This document shows, one piece after another, positions 42,018 through 51,808 of a stretch of DNA of 64,000 nucleotides. The stretch spans positions 62,001 to 126,000 of the forward strand of contig JAJEFB010000036.1 of the NCBI GenBank assembly GCA_022820665.1. Direction: 5' to 3'. Each line of letters begins with the position of its first letter. The first letter of the stretch is position 1. Below the pieces are notes generated by a model. It made no database searches and had not been told where the DNA came from. It was given only the letters and a program-made list of their open reading frames with translations. The translations under genes and the position numbers were made by a program. The stretch comes from Anaerolineae bacterium. Its GTDB lineage: Bacteria; Chloroflexota; Anaerolineae; Aggregatilineales; Phototrophicaceae.

Positions 42018-42785
42018 CTATGACAAGCGCAAATCCCAGGCTTCCAGCGTCGCCATGAATTGATGCGCCGTCATGTCGAGGTGGACCGGGGTCACGCTGA
42101 CAAAGTCGCGATGAACCGCCCAGATATCGGTACCAATCTCGTCAAAATTGCCGACCGGCGGCTGGCCCTCGACACGGACCACACCCCCGTCAATGTGCCT
42201 GAGTTTGTCTCGGTAAATCCGCACGCCTTGCCGCGTCAGACGGATGCCGCGCAAGTCTTCGAAACGGGCCACGCCCGGCACGTTGACGCTGAGAATCGTC
42301 ATGCGCGGGAGTCCCTCTTCCAAGACCTTGCTCGCAATACGAAGCGCGATCTCGGCCGCCAGTTGATAATCTTCGATGCGATCGGCGCGCGGCGCAGCCA
42401 GGGACATGGCAAGGGCGGGCACGCCATGTATCGCGGCTTCCAGGGCAGCGGTGACAGTACCGCTGTAGGTCAGGTCTTGCCCCATGTTTGCGCCGCGATT
42501 GATGCCGGAGACGACGATATCCGGCTTGTGATCCAGCAAGCCTAACATGGCGACAGCGATGCAATCGGCGGGCGATCCGCTGACCGCGAGCGCCGGGATG
42601 CCGCTTCCTATCTCGCAACGCTTGTAAGGAATATCCTTGAAAAGGGTGATCGCATGGCCCGATCCGCTCTGATTGGTGGCTGGAGCGCTGACTCGCACGT
42701 CGCCCAGGGCGCGCATCGCCTCCGCCAGCGCTACGATACCGGGCGCGTCATAACCATCGTCGTTGGTCACAAGGATAGAGGTCAA
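42018..42785 (-). CDS. surE: 5'-nucleotidase SurE
   Basis: A 255-residue SurE, a metal-dependent phosphatase for nucleoside monophosphates. ILVTNDDGYDAPG gives the Asp-Asp metal ligands, ATNQSGSGHAITL the Ser/Asn block and VSGINRGANMGQDLTYSGT the family signature. A TTG start at 42785 with AAGGCGG upstream places LVTNDDG at the usual distance from the N-terminus; an ATG at 42839 would add 18 residues. Confidence 0.88.
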   Translation of the reverse strand: MTSILVTNDDGYDAPGIVALAEAMRALGDVRVSAPATNQSGSGHAITLFKDIPYKRCEIGSGIPALAVSGSPADCIAVAMLGLLDHKPDIVVSGINRGANMGQDLTYSGTVTAALEAAIHGVPALAMSLAAPRADRIEDYQLAAEIALRIASKVLEEGLPRMTILSVNVPGVARFEDLRGIRLTRQGVRIYRDKLRHIDGGVVRVEGQPPVGNFDEIGTDIWAVHRDFVSVTPVHLDMTAHQFMATLEAWDLRLS

Positions 42786-42882
42786 TTTAGTCCGCCTTTC
42801 AACTGGTGGCGCAGGAAAAGACAATGTAGGGCAAATCAAGGGAGATTGCTAGGGCAGCGGAGCGCCGCAGCCCGCGCCGCGC

Positions 42883-44130
42883 TTAGGGACAGTTGCCTCG
42901 CTGCAAGATATATTCTCTGTAACTGGAATTGTCGTTTTCATTTGCCTCGGCAATGTGTCCGCCACTGTCGACGGAAACAACGATGCGGTGCAACTCTTCC
43001 GTAAATGCGCTAACGGTAATGTTGACGGGTATTGCCGTTATGGTTTCCCCGGCTCGCACCGTCGGGAAGGGGCTTGCTGGATCTGACCGCGCCACAGGCT
43101 CCTCGCGACCGGGAATGGTATCTTCCACCGCTATCCAGCCGCCGGTACTCGTGTCTTCAGTGCCTTCATTGTGTATCGACACAGTTACCTTGCCAGCCTG
43201 GTTGCAGACCAAGTTCTCGGGATCCAGTCTAATACCTGCGATCACCAGATTGATGCCGCCAGCCGAAGGCGCGGCAGTCGTCGGCTCAGTTGGCGCCGGA
43301 CCCGACTCCACGGGCAGACCCGCCAGATCGCCGCTGGGACTGACCAGTTCCGAATAGATCCAAGCATCGCCTTGGGCGCCATAACGAATGTGGTACCAGT
43401 CACGATCGGGATTCACCGCAACGATGACAACTTCTTGGTTGACAGCAATGCTTCCGACCAGTTCAAAGGACGTTCCGGGACCGCGACGCAAATTCGATGG
43501 CTTTGCAATCACCGCCGCAACGCTTCTGCTCGAAAGCACGGGCGGGCTGGTTGGTGGCGGAGCGGTCGCGGAAGCGGCTGGCGCGTCTGCGCTAACCTCG
43601 GCGGTTTCGTCAAGGGGCGGGACAACCGTAGCTTCGACGATTTCTTCCGCTGGAGGGCCGACTTCGACGCCTTCCGGCGGTTCCTCCGTTTCCTCGTCCG
43701 CAGGCGCTGGAACGACCGCTATCGAGACGCTCTCACTGGCGCCGCTGCCGTCGCCGCGTTCCGCCGCCACGGTGATCTCGAATTGACCGGGATTGCTCGT
43801 GGGCCAATCGATCGTGACCGGAACGACCGAAGCGCCGATGGGATTGGGATCCTGCTTTTCGCCGAGCACAACGCCATCCAGCAGCATAGCAACCCGTGCC
43901 AAATCCGGTCCGGCATTTTCAATGCGCGCCTGTACGATGACCGTTGCCCCGGATAAAAAAGTTTGCTCCGGCAAGGGAGAAGCGATACGAATCACAGGAG
44001 GACCGGAAAACGCGACCGGCGCGATCTCCGCGCTTGGGACGCCGAGGCTGCACGCGGAGAAAAGCAAAACGAGAGCGATGAACATCAAGCAAGGCGCGCG
44101 GATCACCCTGGTTGCCTCGCCCGAATTCAT
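42883..44130 (-). CDS. Lipoprotein with SH3 and CARDB-like domains
   Basis: A 415-residue exported lipoprotein: a basic start, then an apolar segment ending in a lipobox-like LLFSACS. Domains in order are an Ig/Big-like domain (residues 45-135), a Pro/Glu/Thr-rich linker (140-210), an SH3-like domain (AVIAKPSNLRRGPGTSFEL, DWYHIRYG, AWIYSELV), a second linker and a CARDB-like domain (GKVTVSIHNEGTEDTSTGGW). It probably binds the cell wall or surface proteins. No enzyme part is seen. Its gene is divergent from coaBC. Confidence 0.7.
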   Translation of the reverse strand: MNSGEATRVIRAPCLMFIALVLLFSACSLGVPSAEIAPVAFSGPPVIRIASPLPEQTFLSGATVIVQARIENAGPDLARVAMLLDGVVLGEKQDPNPIGASVVPVTIDWPTSNPGQFEITVAAERGDGSGASESVSIAVVPAPADEETEEPPEGVEVGPPAEEIVEATVVPPLDETAEVSADAPAASATAPPPTSPPVLSSRSVAAVIAKPSNLRRGPGTSFELVGSIAVNQEVVIVAVNPDRDWYHIRYGAQGDAWIYSELVSPSGDLAGLPVESGPAPTEPTTAAPSAGGINLVIAGIRLDPENLVCNQAGKVTVSIHNEGTEDTSTGGWIAVEDTIPGREEPVARSDPASPFPTVRAGETITAIPVNITVSAFTEELHRIVVSVDSGGHIAEANENDNSSYREYILQRGNCP

Positions 44131-44321
44131 GCCGCATCTCCCGCTTTATGCGCCCCGACAGTCGAGTCAACTCTATCAGAAAGGGCAACTTAGCGCGAGT
44201 TGATTTGCCCTGCTCTTTGCCTACTCTTACAGGGTTTCCAGCTCGGCAAGTGAGACGTAATCCTTTCGTTTCCGCCAGGCATTGTGTAACATGGAACTGT
44301 AGGAAGAGCGCAAAGTGAGCC

Positions 44322-45554
44322 ATGGATACAATCGCGTTATTGGATGGCAAACGCATTATCCTGGGTGTTTGCGGGAGTATCGCCAGCTACAAGTCGGTTG
44401 ATCTCGTCAGCAAATTGACGCAGGCGGGCGTTGCCGTCGACGTGATCATGACAGAAGCCGCGCAGCGATTTGTCGCGCCCCTCTCCTTTCAAGCGGTGAG
44501 CGGACGTCCGGTCTACACAGATCTGTGGCAGAGCGACGCCGATGACGGCTTGCCGACACACATCGCGCATGTGGGATTGGCGGAGGGCGCTGATCTGCTT
44601 CTGATCGCGCCGGCGACCGCCAACACTATCGCCAAGCTGGCGCATGGCCTAGCCGATGATCTCCTGGCAGTAACGGCTCTGGCTGCAAAATGTCCTGTTG
44701 CCATCGCCCCGGCCATGGACGGCGCTATGTACGAGAACCCCGCCCTGCGCGCCAACCTGGAAGTCTTGCGGGCACGCGACGTCCACTTGATTGAACCAGA
44801 AATTGGGCGCTTTGCCAGCGGCTTGTCGGGCTTGGGGCGCTTGCCAGAGACGTCGACCTTGATGGGGCAAGTCCGGCGGATTCTGGGCATGGATGGCGAA
44901 CTGGCGGGACACAAGCTGGTGGTCACGGCCGGCGGTACGCGCGAGGCGCTTGATCCGGTCCGCTTTCTTAGCAATCGCTCCTCCGGCAAGCAGGGCTATG
45001 CTATCGCGCAAGCCGCGCTTGACGCGGGCGCGGAAGTCGTCTTGATCTCGGCAGCGCAGCACCTTGCGCCGCCAATTGGCGCCAAGCTGGTTTCGGTCGA
45101 TTCCGCGGGGGCAATGCAAGAGGCTGTACTGGAAAATCTTGTCGAATCGACTGCGCTGGTCATGGCAGCGGCGGTGGCCGATTACAGACCAGCCGATGTT
45201 TCCCAGCAGAAAATCAAGAAAGCGAACGAGGGTTTGACCTTACCCCTGGAACGCACCGCCGACATTTTGATGACGGTTAAGCAAAGGCGCGCTGATACCG
45301 GTTACCCTATGATCGTGGTTGGCTTCGCCGCGGAAAGCGAGAATCTGCTCGAAAACGCCACCGACAAGCTGCAACGAAAGGGATTGGACCTGTTGATTGC
45401 CAACGACATCACCGCGGAAGACGCCGGTTTTCAAGTTGATACCAATCGCGTCTTGGTGCTGGATATGGATGGCGGCTTGCACAAGATCGAACGACGCAGC
45501 AAAGCCGATATCGGTGCCTACATCATCGAACGGATCGGCGGCTTGCTCAACTGA
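44322..45554 (+). CDS. coaBC: Coenzyme A biosynthesis bifunctional protein CoaBC
   Basis: A 410-residue enzyme that joins cysteine to 4'-phosphopantothenate and decarboxylates the product. The N-terminal flavoprotein domain has GVCGSIASYKSVDL, the active-site His in PTHIAHVGLAE, APATANTIAKLAHGLADDLL and PAMDGAMYENPA. The C-terminal CoaB domain begins VVTAGGTREALDPVRFLSN and has MAAAVADYRP and a conserved Lys-rich KIKKANEG. Length is normal. The stop is one base from that of the convergent SRPBCC gene. Confidence 0.92.
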   Translation: MDTIALLDGKRIILGVCGSIASYKSVDLVSKLTQAGVAVDVIMTEAAQRFVAPLSFQAVSGRPVYTDLWQSDADDGLPTHIAHVGLAEGADLLLIAPATANTIAKLAHGLADDLLAVTALAAKCPVAIAPAMDGAMYENPALRANLEVLRARDVHLIEPEIGRFASGLSGLGRLPETSTLMGQVRRILGMDGELAGHKLVVTAGGTREALDPVRFLSNRSSGKQGYAIAQAALDAGAEVVLISAAQHLAPPIGAKLVSVDSAGAMQEAVLENLVESTALVMAAAVADYRPADVSQQKIKKANEGLTLPLERTADILMTVKQRRADTGYPMIVVGFAAESENLLENATDKLQRKGLDLLIANDITAEDAGFQVDTNRVLVLDMDGGLHKIERRSKADIGAYIIERIGGLLN

Positions 45555-45555
45555 A

Positions 45556-46026
45556 TCACCGCCCTAGCGCTTGCAATTCGAAGATCGCGCGGCAATGCGC
45601 GATGTACGCCGAAAGCGTCTGGCGGCAACCGATCTGATAATAGGGAATCAGATCCGGTACGCCCGCGCCCGCAAAACCATCCTGTTCGTAGGTAACCAGC
45701 GTACCCTCGCCCTTAGGATCAAAGCGCAAGCTGATCTGAGTATGACCCGGCCAGATGGGATCCTGCCAGGTGTAGCGCAATATCGCCGGCGGCTGCCAGA
45801 CCGTGATGCGGCCGATATCGTATTCTCCCCCATCGGAAAAGGACTCGTAATAGCGCCCGTTCAACGCCGGCTCAAGGCGGATGTGCCGTGGAAAAGTAGA
45901 TTTCGGCGCGAAGCTGTAGGGAAAGACACCCTGCCGCGGCCACCAGACGTCCATTTGTTCCACGTATATGTCAAATGCGGCCTGCGGCGGCAGCGGGACA
46001 GTTTCCTGCAAGGATACATCGGGCAT
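45556..46026 (-). CDS. SRPBCC (AHSA1-like) protein
   Basis: A 156-residue protein of the START/SRPBCC ligand-binding fold: VPLPPQAAFDIYVEQMDVWW at the start, RITVWQPPAILRYTWQDP in the middle and GTLVTYEQDGF, a block typical of the AHSA1 branch. A final helix follows. It may bind a small apolar ligand or act as a stress-type cochaperone. No partner is nearby. Confidence 0.7.
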   Translation of the reverse strand: MPDVSLQETVPLPPQAAFDIYVEQMDVWWPRQGVFPYSFAPKSTFPRHIRLEPALNGRYYESFSDGGEYDIGRITVWQPPAILRYTWQDPIWPGHTQISLRFDPKGEGTLVTYEQDGFAGAGVPDLIPYYQIGCRQTLSAYIAHCRAIFELQALGR

Positions 46027-46097
46027 TAGCTCATGATCCTTATCGATTTGCCAAAAAACAGAAGTACCGCTTGGAAGAACCAGATTAGACTAGTATG

Positions 46098-46529
46098 TCA
46101 GAGGGAAATGCTGTCTGGCTTGAGTTCAATTTCGAATTGTCGACTTGCTCGGAAGAAACAGACTTTGAAGTGCGTGAAGAAACTTACTTGGCCAAGTATC
46201 ACTGGCACAGTGTCCGCGCTAATCCAGGCAAAGCCCATTCTGATGCTTGGCAGAATCCCGACAGTTATGTCCAAAAGCAAGCTTCGGGATTCCAAGTCTT
46301 CCGTAATCCCAGTCAGCCCAAGTAACTCCTGTTCTTCTTCCCAGATTCCGCCCAGATCAATACCCGCTTGGTAGGGCAACACATTTACGTCGGCGGCGCT
46401 ATCTACCAATGCTAGAGTTTGTATCTCATTCTGGCGGTGGGTCAATGTAATTGGCAAGAGCGGACGGTCTATCCCATCATCTTCATAGTGCGGATCAGTG
46501 ATATACGGAAAGATCAGTCCCTCACTCAT
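46098..46529 (-). CDS. Retropepsin-like aspartyl protease domain protein
   Basis: A 143-residue single-domain protein with the strand-loop LALVDSAADVNVLP, which matches the D-T/S-G active-site loop of bacterial retropepsin-like proteases except that Gly is replaced by Ala. ILGQVSFFTHFKV matches the later ILG block. It could act as a dimer on a peptide or be a catalytically weak homologue. Its start overlaps the stop of a small upstream gene, so the two are a bicistron. Confidence 0.6.
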   Translation of the reverse strand: MSEGLIFPYITDPHYEDDGIDRPLLPITLTHRQNEIQTLALVDSAADVNVLPYQAGIDLGGIWEEEQELLGLTGITEDLESRSLLLDITVGILPSIRMGFAWISADTVPVILGQVSFFTHFKVCFFRASRQFEIELKPDSISL

Positions 46530-46734
46530 TCCTTTGTTGATCTTCCTCTAATGTCTCGAGCATGGATATTGCGTCGTTTGTTGCGCGAATTAGAGGCGAC
46601 ACCCTGTATACGTTCCTGCCCTCAAAATGTTTCTCAAAATCAGTTGATAAGTCGTCCGACAAGAATTGAAGAATCTTCAGTTTGTCATTGCGATTGAGCC
46701 GCTGAATTTCACTCATTAGCTCTTTGGTCTTCAT
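46522..46734 (-). CDS. Small protein paired with the aspartyl protease
   Basis: About 70 residues from ATG 46734: a helical start (MKTKELMSEIQRLNRNDKLK), ILQFLSDDLST and a charged end. It overlaps the protease gene by eight bases. The beginning resembles small addiction-type or regulator proteins, but no family is certain. AGGC precedes the ATG; the ATG at 46764 is less likely. Confidence 0.5.
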   Translation of the reverse strand: MKTKELMSEIQRLNRNDKLKILQFLSDDLSTDFEKHFEGRNVYRVSPLIRATNDAISMLETLEEDQQRNE

Positions 46735-46864
46735 GAACGGCCTCCAACTCATACTACGCTGCAAATTATACCACAGCGCATACGTCCGTGAATGTTGCTT
46801 GCCAGGACAAGAACAAGTCGGTTACACTCCAGATACACGGTTTGGCTCTAGTCATCGCGACAGA

Positions 46865-47827
46865 ATGGATCGTAAACCCATGTTTGAAGACGTAGCAGGC
46901 GTCACCAATGCGCTCAACCAAGAGCAGTACATCGCCAGCGACGATATCTCTACGGTTGTTTTCCTAGCCGACAAGCTGGGCAAGCCGCTTCTGGTCGAAG
47001 GACCCGCAGGCGTTGGCAAGACCGAACTGGCAAAAGCCTGGTCGGGCGCGGCTGACAAACCCTTGATTCGCCTGCAGTGTTACGAGGGGCTGGACGAGAA
47101 CAAGGCCCTTTACGAATGGGAATATGCCAAGCAGATGCTCTATACGCAGTTGCTGCGCGACAAGTTGAGCGATCTGCTGGCGGCAGCCGATACCTTGCGG
47201 CAAGCCGCCGACCGCCTGGGCGAAGAGGACGATGTCTTCTTCAGCGAACGTTTCTTGCTGGCGCGCCCACTGTTGGCGGCGCTTCTGAGCGACGAACCGG
47301 CCGTTCTGCTGATTGACGAGATCGACCGCGCCGACGCCGAGTTTGAAGCTTTTTTGCTGGAGATCCTCAGCGATTTTCAGGTATCAATCCCGGAGTTGGG
47401 CACGGTCACAGCCCGGCACCACCCCAGTGTGGTCTTGACCAGCAATAACACGCGAGAGCTTTCCGAAGCGCTCAAACGACGCTGCCTCTATCTCTTCGTC
47501 GATTATCCCAGCCACGAGGCCGAAATGAATATCGTCAAAATGCGGGTGCCGGAGATGGAGGACAAGCTGGCGCGGCAAACCGTGGATGTGGTGCAAGGTT
47601 TGCGCCGGCTGGATCTGAAGAAAAATCCCAGCGTCTCCGAAACGATCGACTGGGCGAAGGCTTTGGTCATGCTCAATGCCGACAGCATCGACGAAAAAAC
47701 GCTGGAAACGACTTTGACCGTCCTGCTCAAACACGAAAGCGATGTACAGAAAGCGCGGCGCCAGATCATGCGGGGGCAAAACGAAGAGTCCTATCGACGG
47801 ACGCGCCGCCGATCGGAGTGGGATTAA
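46865..47827 (+). CDS. MoxR-family AAA+ ATPase
   Basis: A 320-residue ATPase. Walker A is VEGPAGVGKTELAKA near residue 37, Walker B LLIDEIDRADAEFEAFLLE, sensor 1 VVLTSNNTRELSEALKRRC, followed by the MoxR-type YLFVDYPSHEAEMNIV. Such proteins act with VWA/CoxE proteins in metal-centre assembly; the only VWA gene here is at 35780-37162, on the other strand. Two ATGs (46865, 46880) lack a good ribosome site; the first was taken. The in-frame ATG at 46724 would add a non-homologous leader. Confidence 0.82.
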   Translation: MDRKPMFEDVAGVTNALNQEQYIASDDISTVVFLADKLGKPLLVEGPAGVGKTELAKAWSGAADKPLIRLQCYEGLDENKALYEWEYAKQMLYTQLLRDKLSDLLAAADTLRQAADRLGEEDDVFFSERFLLARPLLAALLSDEPAVLLIDEIDRADAEFEAFLLEILSDFQVSIPELGTVTARHHPSVVLTSNNTRELSEALKRRCLYLFVDYPSHEAEMNIVKMRVPEMEDKLARQTVDVVQGLRRLDLKKNPSVSETIDWAKALVMLNADSIDEKTLETTLTVLLKHESDVQKARRQIMRGQNEESYRRTRRRSEWD

Positions 47828-47937
47828 GCGGAAAAATGCGGCGCTCGGGCTTTGACAGATGAAGCGCCGTCGGACTGGCATTCGGATGCAAATCGGGTAA
47901 ACTTACGCCACATTCTCGAATTCAAAGCAACATAATC

Positions 47938-48561
47938 ATGTCTCTGTCTGACGCATCTTTATCCAGCCCTCAGGCGCTCGCGAAATCGATATTTCGTCTG
48001 CCGCTATATTTGTATCAACTCGGCTGGGGTCCCGCTTTGAAGTGGATTCCCCTGCTGATATTGACGACCGAAGGGCGCAGCAGCGGACAGGCGCGTCATG
48101 TCGTGGTCGAGTATCGGCGGCACGGCAGCAAATTCTACATCGTCAGCGGCTGGGGCAAGAACACCGACTGGTATAAAAATGTCTTGCAGAACCCGCGCGT
48201 CACCATTCAGTTTGGGGGCGAAGTGCTGGACGCCAAGGCGATACCGGTGGATAACCCGCCAGAAGCCTTAAGCGCCCTTTACATGTTCAGCCGCAACTCT
48301 TGGATCTATGAATCCTTGTTCGCCCGTATGACCTCGGCGCATGCCGCCGACTTGAGTACCCTGGCGGACGTGGTCGACGAATTCACCGTCGTGCGGCTCG
48401 AACCCAGCGAAGAAGCGCCGCAATTGCCAACAGTGGGGCTTTTCAGCGAGTCGACGCGTCAACTGGCCACCATCATTGCCCTTTTGCTTGGCATTTGGCT
48501 CTTGGTCTCGCTGGCGCGGCCCGTGCTGCCGCGCGACCAGCGCAAACGCGGCGACAGTTAA
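47938..48561 (+). CDS. F420/FMN split-barrel protein with membrane tail (DUF385-like)
   Basis: A 207-residue protein whose first 145 residues match the DUF385/deazaflavin-dependent nitroreductase fold (ILTTEGRSSGQARHVVVEY, YIVSGWGKNTDWYKNVLQNP, VTIQFGGEVLDA). A C-terminal apolar segment (LATIIALLLGIWLLVSLARP) anchors it to the membrane. It probably uses F420H2 or FMN to reduce a membrane quinone. The small gene behind it is only 43 bases away. Confidence 0.7.
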   Translation: MSLSDASLSSPQALAKSIFRLPLYLYQLGWGPALKWIPLLILTTEGRSSGQARHVVVEYRRHGSKFYIVSGWGKNTDWYKNVLQNPRVTIQFGGEVLDAKAIPVDNPPEALSALYMFSRNSWIYESLFARMTSAHAADLSTLADVVDEFTVVRLEPSEEAPQLPTVGLFSESTRQLATIIALLLGIWLLVSLARPVLPRDQRKRGDS

Positions 48562-48604
48562 GCCTTTGCCGGTCGGCTGTTCGGGGGATTGAAAGGACGA
48601 GATC

Positions 48605-48916
48605 ATGCAATTCCTAAAGACGCTCCTAAGCGGCGGCTCGCGCTCGGACGATCGCGGGATCTACTTTTACGTCCAGCCCAAAGCCTGCCAGGAGATCCTG
48701 CGCATACGCGTCGACCCCATGAACGACCTCTCGCGCTCCGACGAAGGCAATGGCTACTGGGTGCGCAAGGTCGCCAGCGGCCATCGCTGTCCCTTCCAAG
48801 CCGAGGTTGAGATTTACTTCGACAAGAACAAGCGCATGACCAGCAGCGAGGTCACTAACGGAAAGCTGGTCAGCGAGGAGGACTGGCTGGCTCGGCAGGG
48901 GGAGCGAGAAAGTTAA
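48605..48916 (+). CDS. Small conserved-looking protein of unknown function
   Basis: A 103-residue soluble protein (GIYFYVQPKACQEILRIRV, DEGNGYWVRKVASGHRCPF, VEIYFDKNKRMTSSEV). GAAAGGACGAG lies before the ATG. The pattern of aromatic strands suggests a small beta-sandwich. It lies close behind the DUF385 gene and its stop overlaps that of the pentapeptide gene. No function assigned. Confidence 0.6.
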   Translation: MQFLKTLLSGGSRSDDRGIYFYVQPKACQEILRIRVDPMNDLSRSDEGNGYWVRKVASGHRCPFQAEVEIYFDKNKRMTSSEVTNGKLVSEEDWLARQGERES

Positions 48917-50559
48917 CCAGTGAACCTGCTCATGTCGGTTTTTTCATCCCAGTAGCTGCCGTCGGGAAGGATGGTTGAAAGCGGAGAAAATTTCGCGCCG
49001 GTAAAATCTGCGCCTGTCAGATCCGCACCCGTAAAATCCGTTTCATTCAGGTCTGCATTCGAAAGATCTGCTTCAGATAGATTGGCGTCCTGGAAAATTG
49101 CCCCTGTCAGGTTCGCGTTTCTAATTGATATTCTTGCAAGAAATGCGCCTCTCAGGTTCGCTTTCGACAAATCAACATTATCCCAAGATTCTTCCTCTTC
49201 AATTTCAACATCAGCGATAGTAAATTTTTCCAAGTTAGCGCCTGACATGTCGGCGTTTGGAAAATTTGAGTATACGCACTCACTCTCCGACAAATCTACG
49301 CCTTGCATTTTCGCGCCTGAAAAATCGCAGCTAAGTATGTGGCACTTGGATAGATTTGCCGAGTTGAGAATCGCGCCAGCGAGCGAGGCGCTCGCAATAC
49401 GTGAACCGGTAAAATCGGCCCTAGTCATATCTGCACCGGTAAGGTTCGCTGACTCAAGAAACCTTCGCCGCATCTTTGCCTCTCTCAGGGTCGAATGGCT
49501 TAAATTCATATTAGAGTAACCTCTTGTCTCCAACATATAGTCAAATGCGCCATCGTTTAACAACGTTTCTCCATATTCTGCCGGTAAGTAATCACTCAAG
49601 TTAGCGCCCGTCAAGTCGGCATAGCTGAAATCCGCGGTATTGATCTGCGCCTGTTGCAGATCCGCCTTCGCCATCTTTGTATGTGATAGGTTTGAGTTTC
49701 TTAAGTTCGCATATCCCAGCCGAGCCTGTGACAAGTCCGCGTGGCTCAGATTGGAGCCGCTAAGGTTTGCGTCTAACAGATCAGCTTTTGTCAATCTGGC
49801 ATTTGACAGATCCATATCCGCCAAGTGCGTATCCTGCAAGTTTGAACCACTCAAATCGGCACCCTGCAATTTAGCCAAGTGAAGATTTCTGCCGCGCAAG
49901 TCCTGACCTGATAAATTCAAGCCACGCAGGTCTACCCGAAATTCAGTCTCTTGGCTATCGTCCTCTGCCGAAGCTTCCAGTGGCTGCTCTTCGGGCATTT
50001 GATCTTCGGTCTCAGCGGGGGCAGCCTGTTCCAACTCTAGTTCGGGTTCGCTGGCTTCGGCTTCCTCAATGTAAATCTTGCGACCAAACTCCTGCTTGAT
50101 TGCTTCCGTTTTCGCGGCTTCTTCCCTAGCCTTGACTACTCTCAAAAGTCGAGTGGCGGTGTCGGCTAGGCTATAAACATCGTCGTCGGTTATTGCAGTT
50201 CGGGCTGTCGCGTGCGCTATGAAACTGTTACGGGCGTTTTGTATTTCATACAGATAGTTTCTAGCATTGGCTACGTTATTATCGCTGCGTGCCTGATGAG
50301 CAGTATGGCCGAGTTTATTTCTGAAAACTTCATCCCACTTTTGTTGTATTGCAGTTAGCCAACCTTGTAAGTCTATATCTTGTCTGGCTTGACTCTCATC
50401 TTCAAAAGGATGTGACCGGTTCAAGGCATCTTTGAGATAGTCAAGATAATCCCTACCTGAATATCTCCTTTTGTATTCCCTCAAAACAAACGGTCCGAGT
50501 CCGTCTCGAAGGGACGCGAGTATCGTTCTTACGGGCTCAAAATATACTTGGTAGTCCAT
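48913..50559 (-). CDS. HEPN-domain and pentapeptide-repeat fusion protein
   Basis: A 548-residue protein. The first 150 residues look like a Swt1-type HEPN domain: a long helical bundle with WLTAIQQKWDEVFRNKLGH and the RNase-like Rx5H motif RNSFIAH near residue 110, followed by TDDDVYSLADTATRLL. Residues 150-200 are a charged linker. From about residue 215 a right-handed pentapeptide helix of about 65 repeats runs to the end (LQGADLSGSNLQDTHLADMD and so on), broken once near residue 320. Such fusions may act as RNA-targeting defence or toxin proteins with the helix as a recognition rod; this role is inference. ATG 50559 is preferred over 50598. Confidence 0.75.
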   Translation of the reverse strand: MDYQVYFEPVRTILASLRDGLGPFVLREYKRRYSGRDYLDYLKDALNRSHPFEDESQARQDIDLQGWLTAIQQKWDEVFRNKLGHTAHQARSDNNVANARNYLYEIQNARNSFIAHATARTAITDDDVYSLADTATRLLRVVKAREEAAKTEAIKQEFGRKIYIEEAEASEPELELEQAAPAETEDQMPEEQPLEASAEDDSQETEFRVDLRGLNLSGQDLRGRNLHLAKLQGADLSGSNLQDTHLADMDLSNARLTKADLLDANLSGSNLSHADLSQARLGYANLRNSNLSHTKMAKADLQQAQINTADFSYADLTGANLSDYLPAEYGETLLNDGAFDYMLETRGYSNMNLSHSTLREAKMRRRFLESANLTGADMTRADFTGSRIASASLAGAILNSANLSKCHILSCDFSGAKMQGVDLSESECVYSNFPNADMSGANLEKFTIADVEIEEEESWDNVDLSKANLRGAFLARISIRNANLTGAIFQDANLSEADLSNADLNETDFTGADLTGADFTGAKFSPLSTILPDGSYWDEKTDMSRFTG

Positions 50560-50662
50560 GCAAACTCCCACACTGGCCACAGACCCAGAAATGAGCAATT
50601 CTGCAATGCTAGAGTTTAAAGTCTACCTGGTTTTTGAAAATAATGAAAAGGGTTGTTCGACC

Positions 50663-51733
50663 CTAACCCCCGCCCCCAGCCACCTCCGCCAGAGACGGCA
50701 AGCCGAAGGCGCTGCGAATTTTTCCTTCTATCAGATCCGACATTTGTCGGTTGTTCCCCAGGAAGCCCTTGGCGTTCTCCCGCCCCTGCCCCAGCAATTC
50801 ATCGGCATAGCGGTAAAACGCGCCGCGCTTCTCGATGATATCGAGCTCGGTGCCGATATCGATGATCTCGCCCGATTTGCTGATGCCCTGGTTGAACATG
50901 ATGTCGAATTCGCATTCTTTGAAGGGCGCGGCTACCTTGTTCTTCTTGATTTTGACGCGTGTGCGGTTGCCGACAATGTCGCCGCTGTGCTTGACCTGCT
51001 GGATGCGGCGGATGTCGATGCGCACGCTGGCGTAGAATTTCAGCGCGCGTCCGCCGGGCGTCGTTTCCGGACTGCCAAACATGACGCCCACTTTCTCGCG
51101 CAATTGATTGGTGAAGATCACGCAGACATTGGATTGCTTGATGGCGCCGGCCAGCTTGCGCAGCGCCTGGCTCATCAAGCGCGCTTGCAAGCCGACGTGC
51201 GAATCGCCCATATCCCCCTCGATTTCCGCGCGCGGCACCAGCGCCGCAACACTGTCGATGATGATGACATCCAGCGCCCCGGAGCGCACCAGATGTTCGG
51301 TGATCTCCAGCGCCTGCTCGCCGGTATCGGGCTGCGAAACATAAAGCTGCTGGATATCGACGCCGATCTTCTCGGCATAAAGCGGATCCAGCGCGTGCTC
51401 CATATCAATGAAGGCGCAGATGCCGCCGGTCTTTTGCGCTTCGGCAGCCACATGCAAGCAAAGAGTCGTTTTGCCAGAGCTTTCCGGCCCGTATATCTCG
51501 GTGATGCGCCCGCGCGGCACACCGCCCACACCCAGCGAAATATCAATGCCAAGCGAACCCGTGGAGATGGCATCCACTTGCAAGTTGCTGCCGGATCCCA
51601 GGTTGAAGATGGTGCCATCGCCATAGCGTTTGGTGATATCGGTCAAGGTGGCGTCGAGCGCGCGCTGCCTGGCTTCGTGGTCTTGACTTTCGATGATTTG
51701 GGTTTCCTTAACCGCTCGTCTCGCTCTTGCCAT
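50663..51733 (-). CDS. recA: Recombinase RecA
   Basis: A 356-residue RecA, the strand-exchange and SOS-activating protein. Walker A is [13 protein letters not shown], Walker [14 protein letters not shown], and [16 protein letters not shown] and the L1/L2 loops ([40 protein letters not shown]) are standard. The N-terminus is basic ([13 protein letters not shown]). The C-terminus ends in a short Gly tail without the usual acidic end. An SOS-like box lies 76 bases upstream at 51809-51824. Confidence 0.96.
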   Translation of the reverse strand: MARARRAVKETQIIESQDHEARQRALDATLTDITKRYGDGTIFNLGSGSNLQVDAISTGSLGIDISLGVGGVPRGRITEIYGPESSGKTTLCLHVAAEAQKTGGICAFIDMEHALDPLYAEKIGVDIQQLYVSQPDTGEQALEITEHLVRSGALDVIIIDSVAALVPRAEIEGDMGDSHVGLQARLMSQALRKLAGAIKQSNVCVIFTNQLREKVGVMFGSPETTPGGRALKFYASVRIDIRRIQQVKHSGDIVGNRTRVKIKKNKVAAPFKECEFDIMFNQGISKSGEIIDIGTELDIIEKRGAFYRYADELLGQGRENAKGFLGNNRQMSDLIEGKIRSAFGLPSLAEVAGGGG

Positions 51734-51808
51734 GGCTGCCGCCTCGCTTTGTCTAGGAATATGCCTAAGTGTAGTGTCTTTACTGTCATTTCGCTATGAT
51801 TGACAGGA

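Noticed and set aside
42018..42839. ATG at 42839 as the surE start
   Set aside because: It would add 18 residues before the conserved ILVTNDDG, which normally lies at the very N-terminus; the TTG at 42785 has a better ribosome site.
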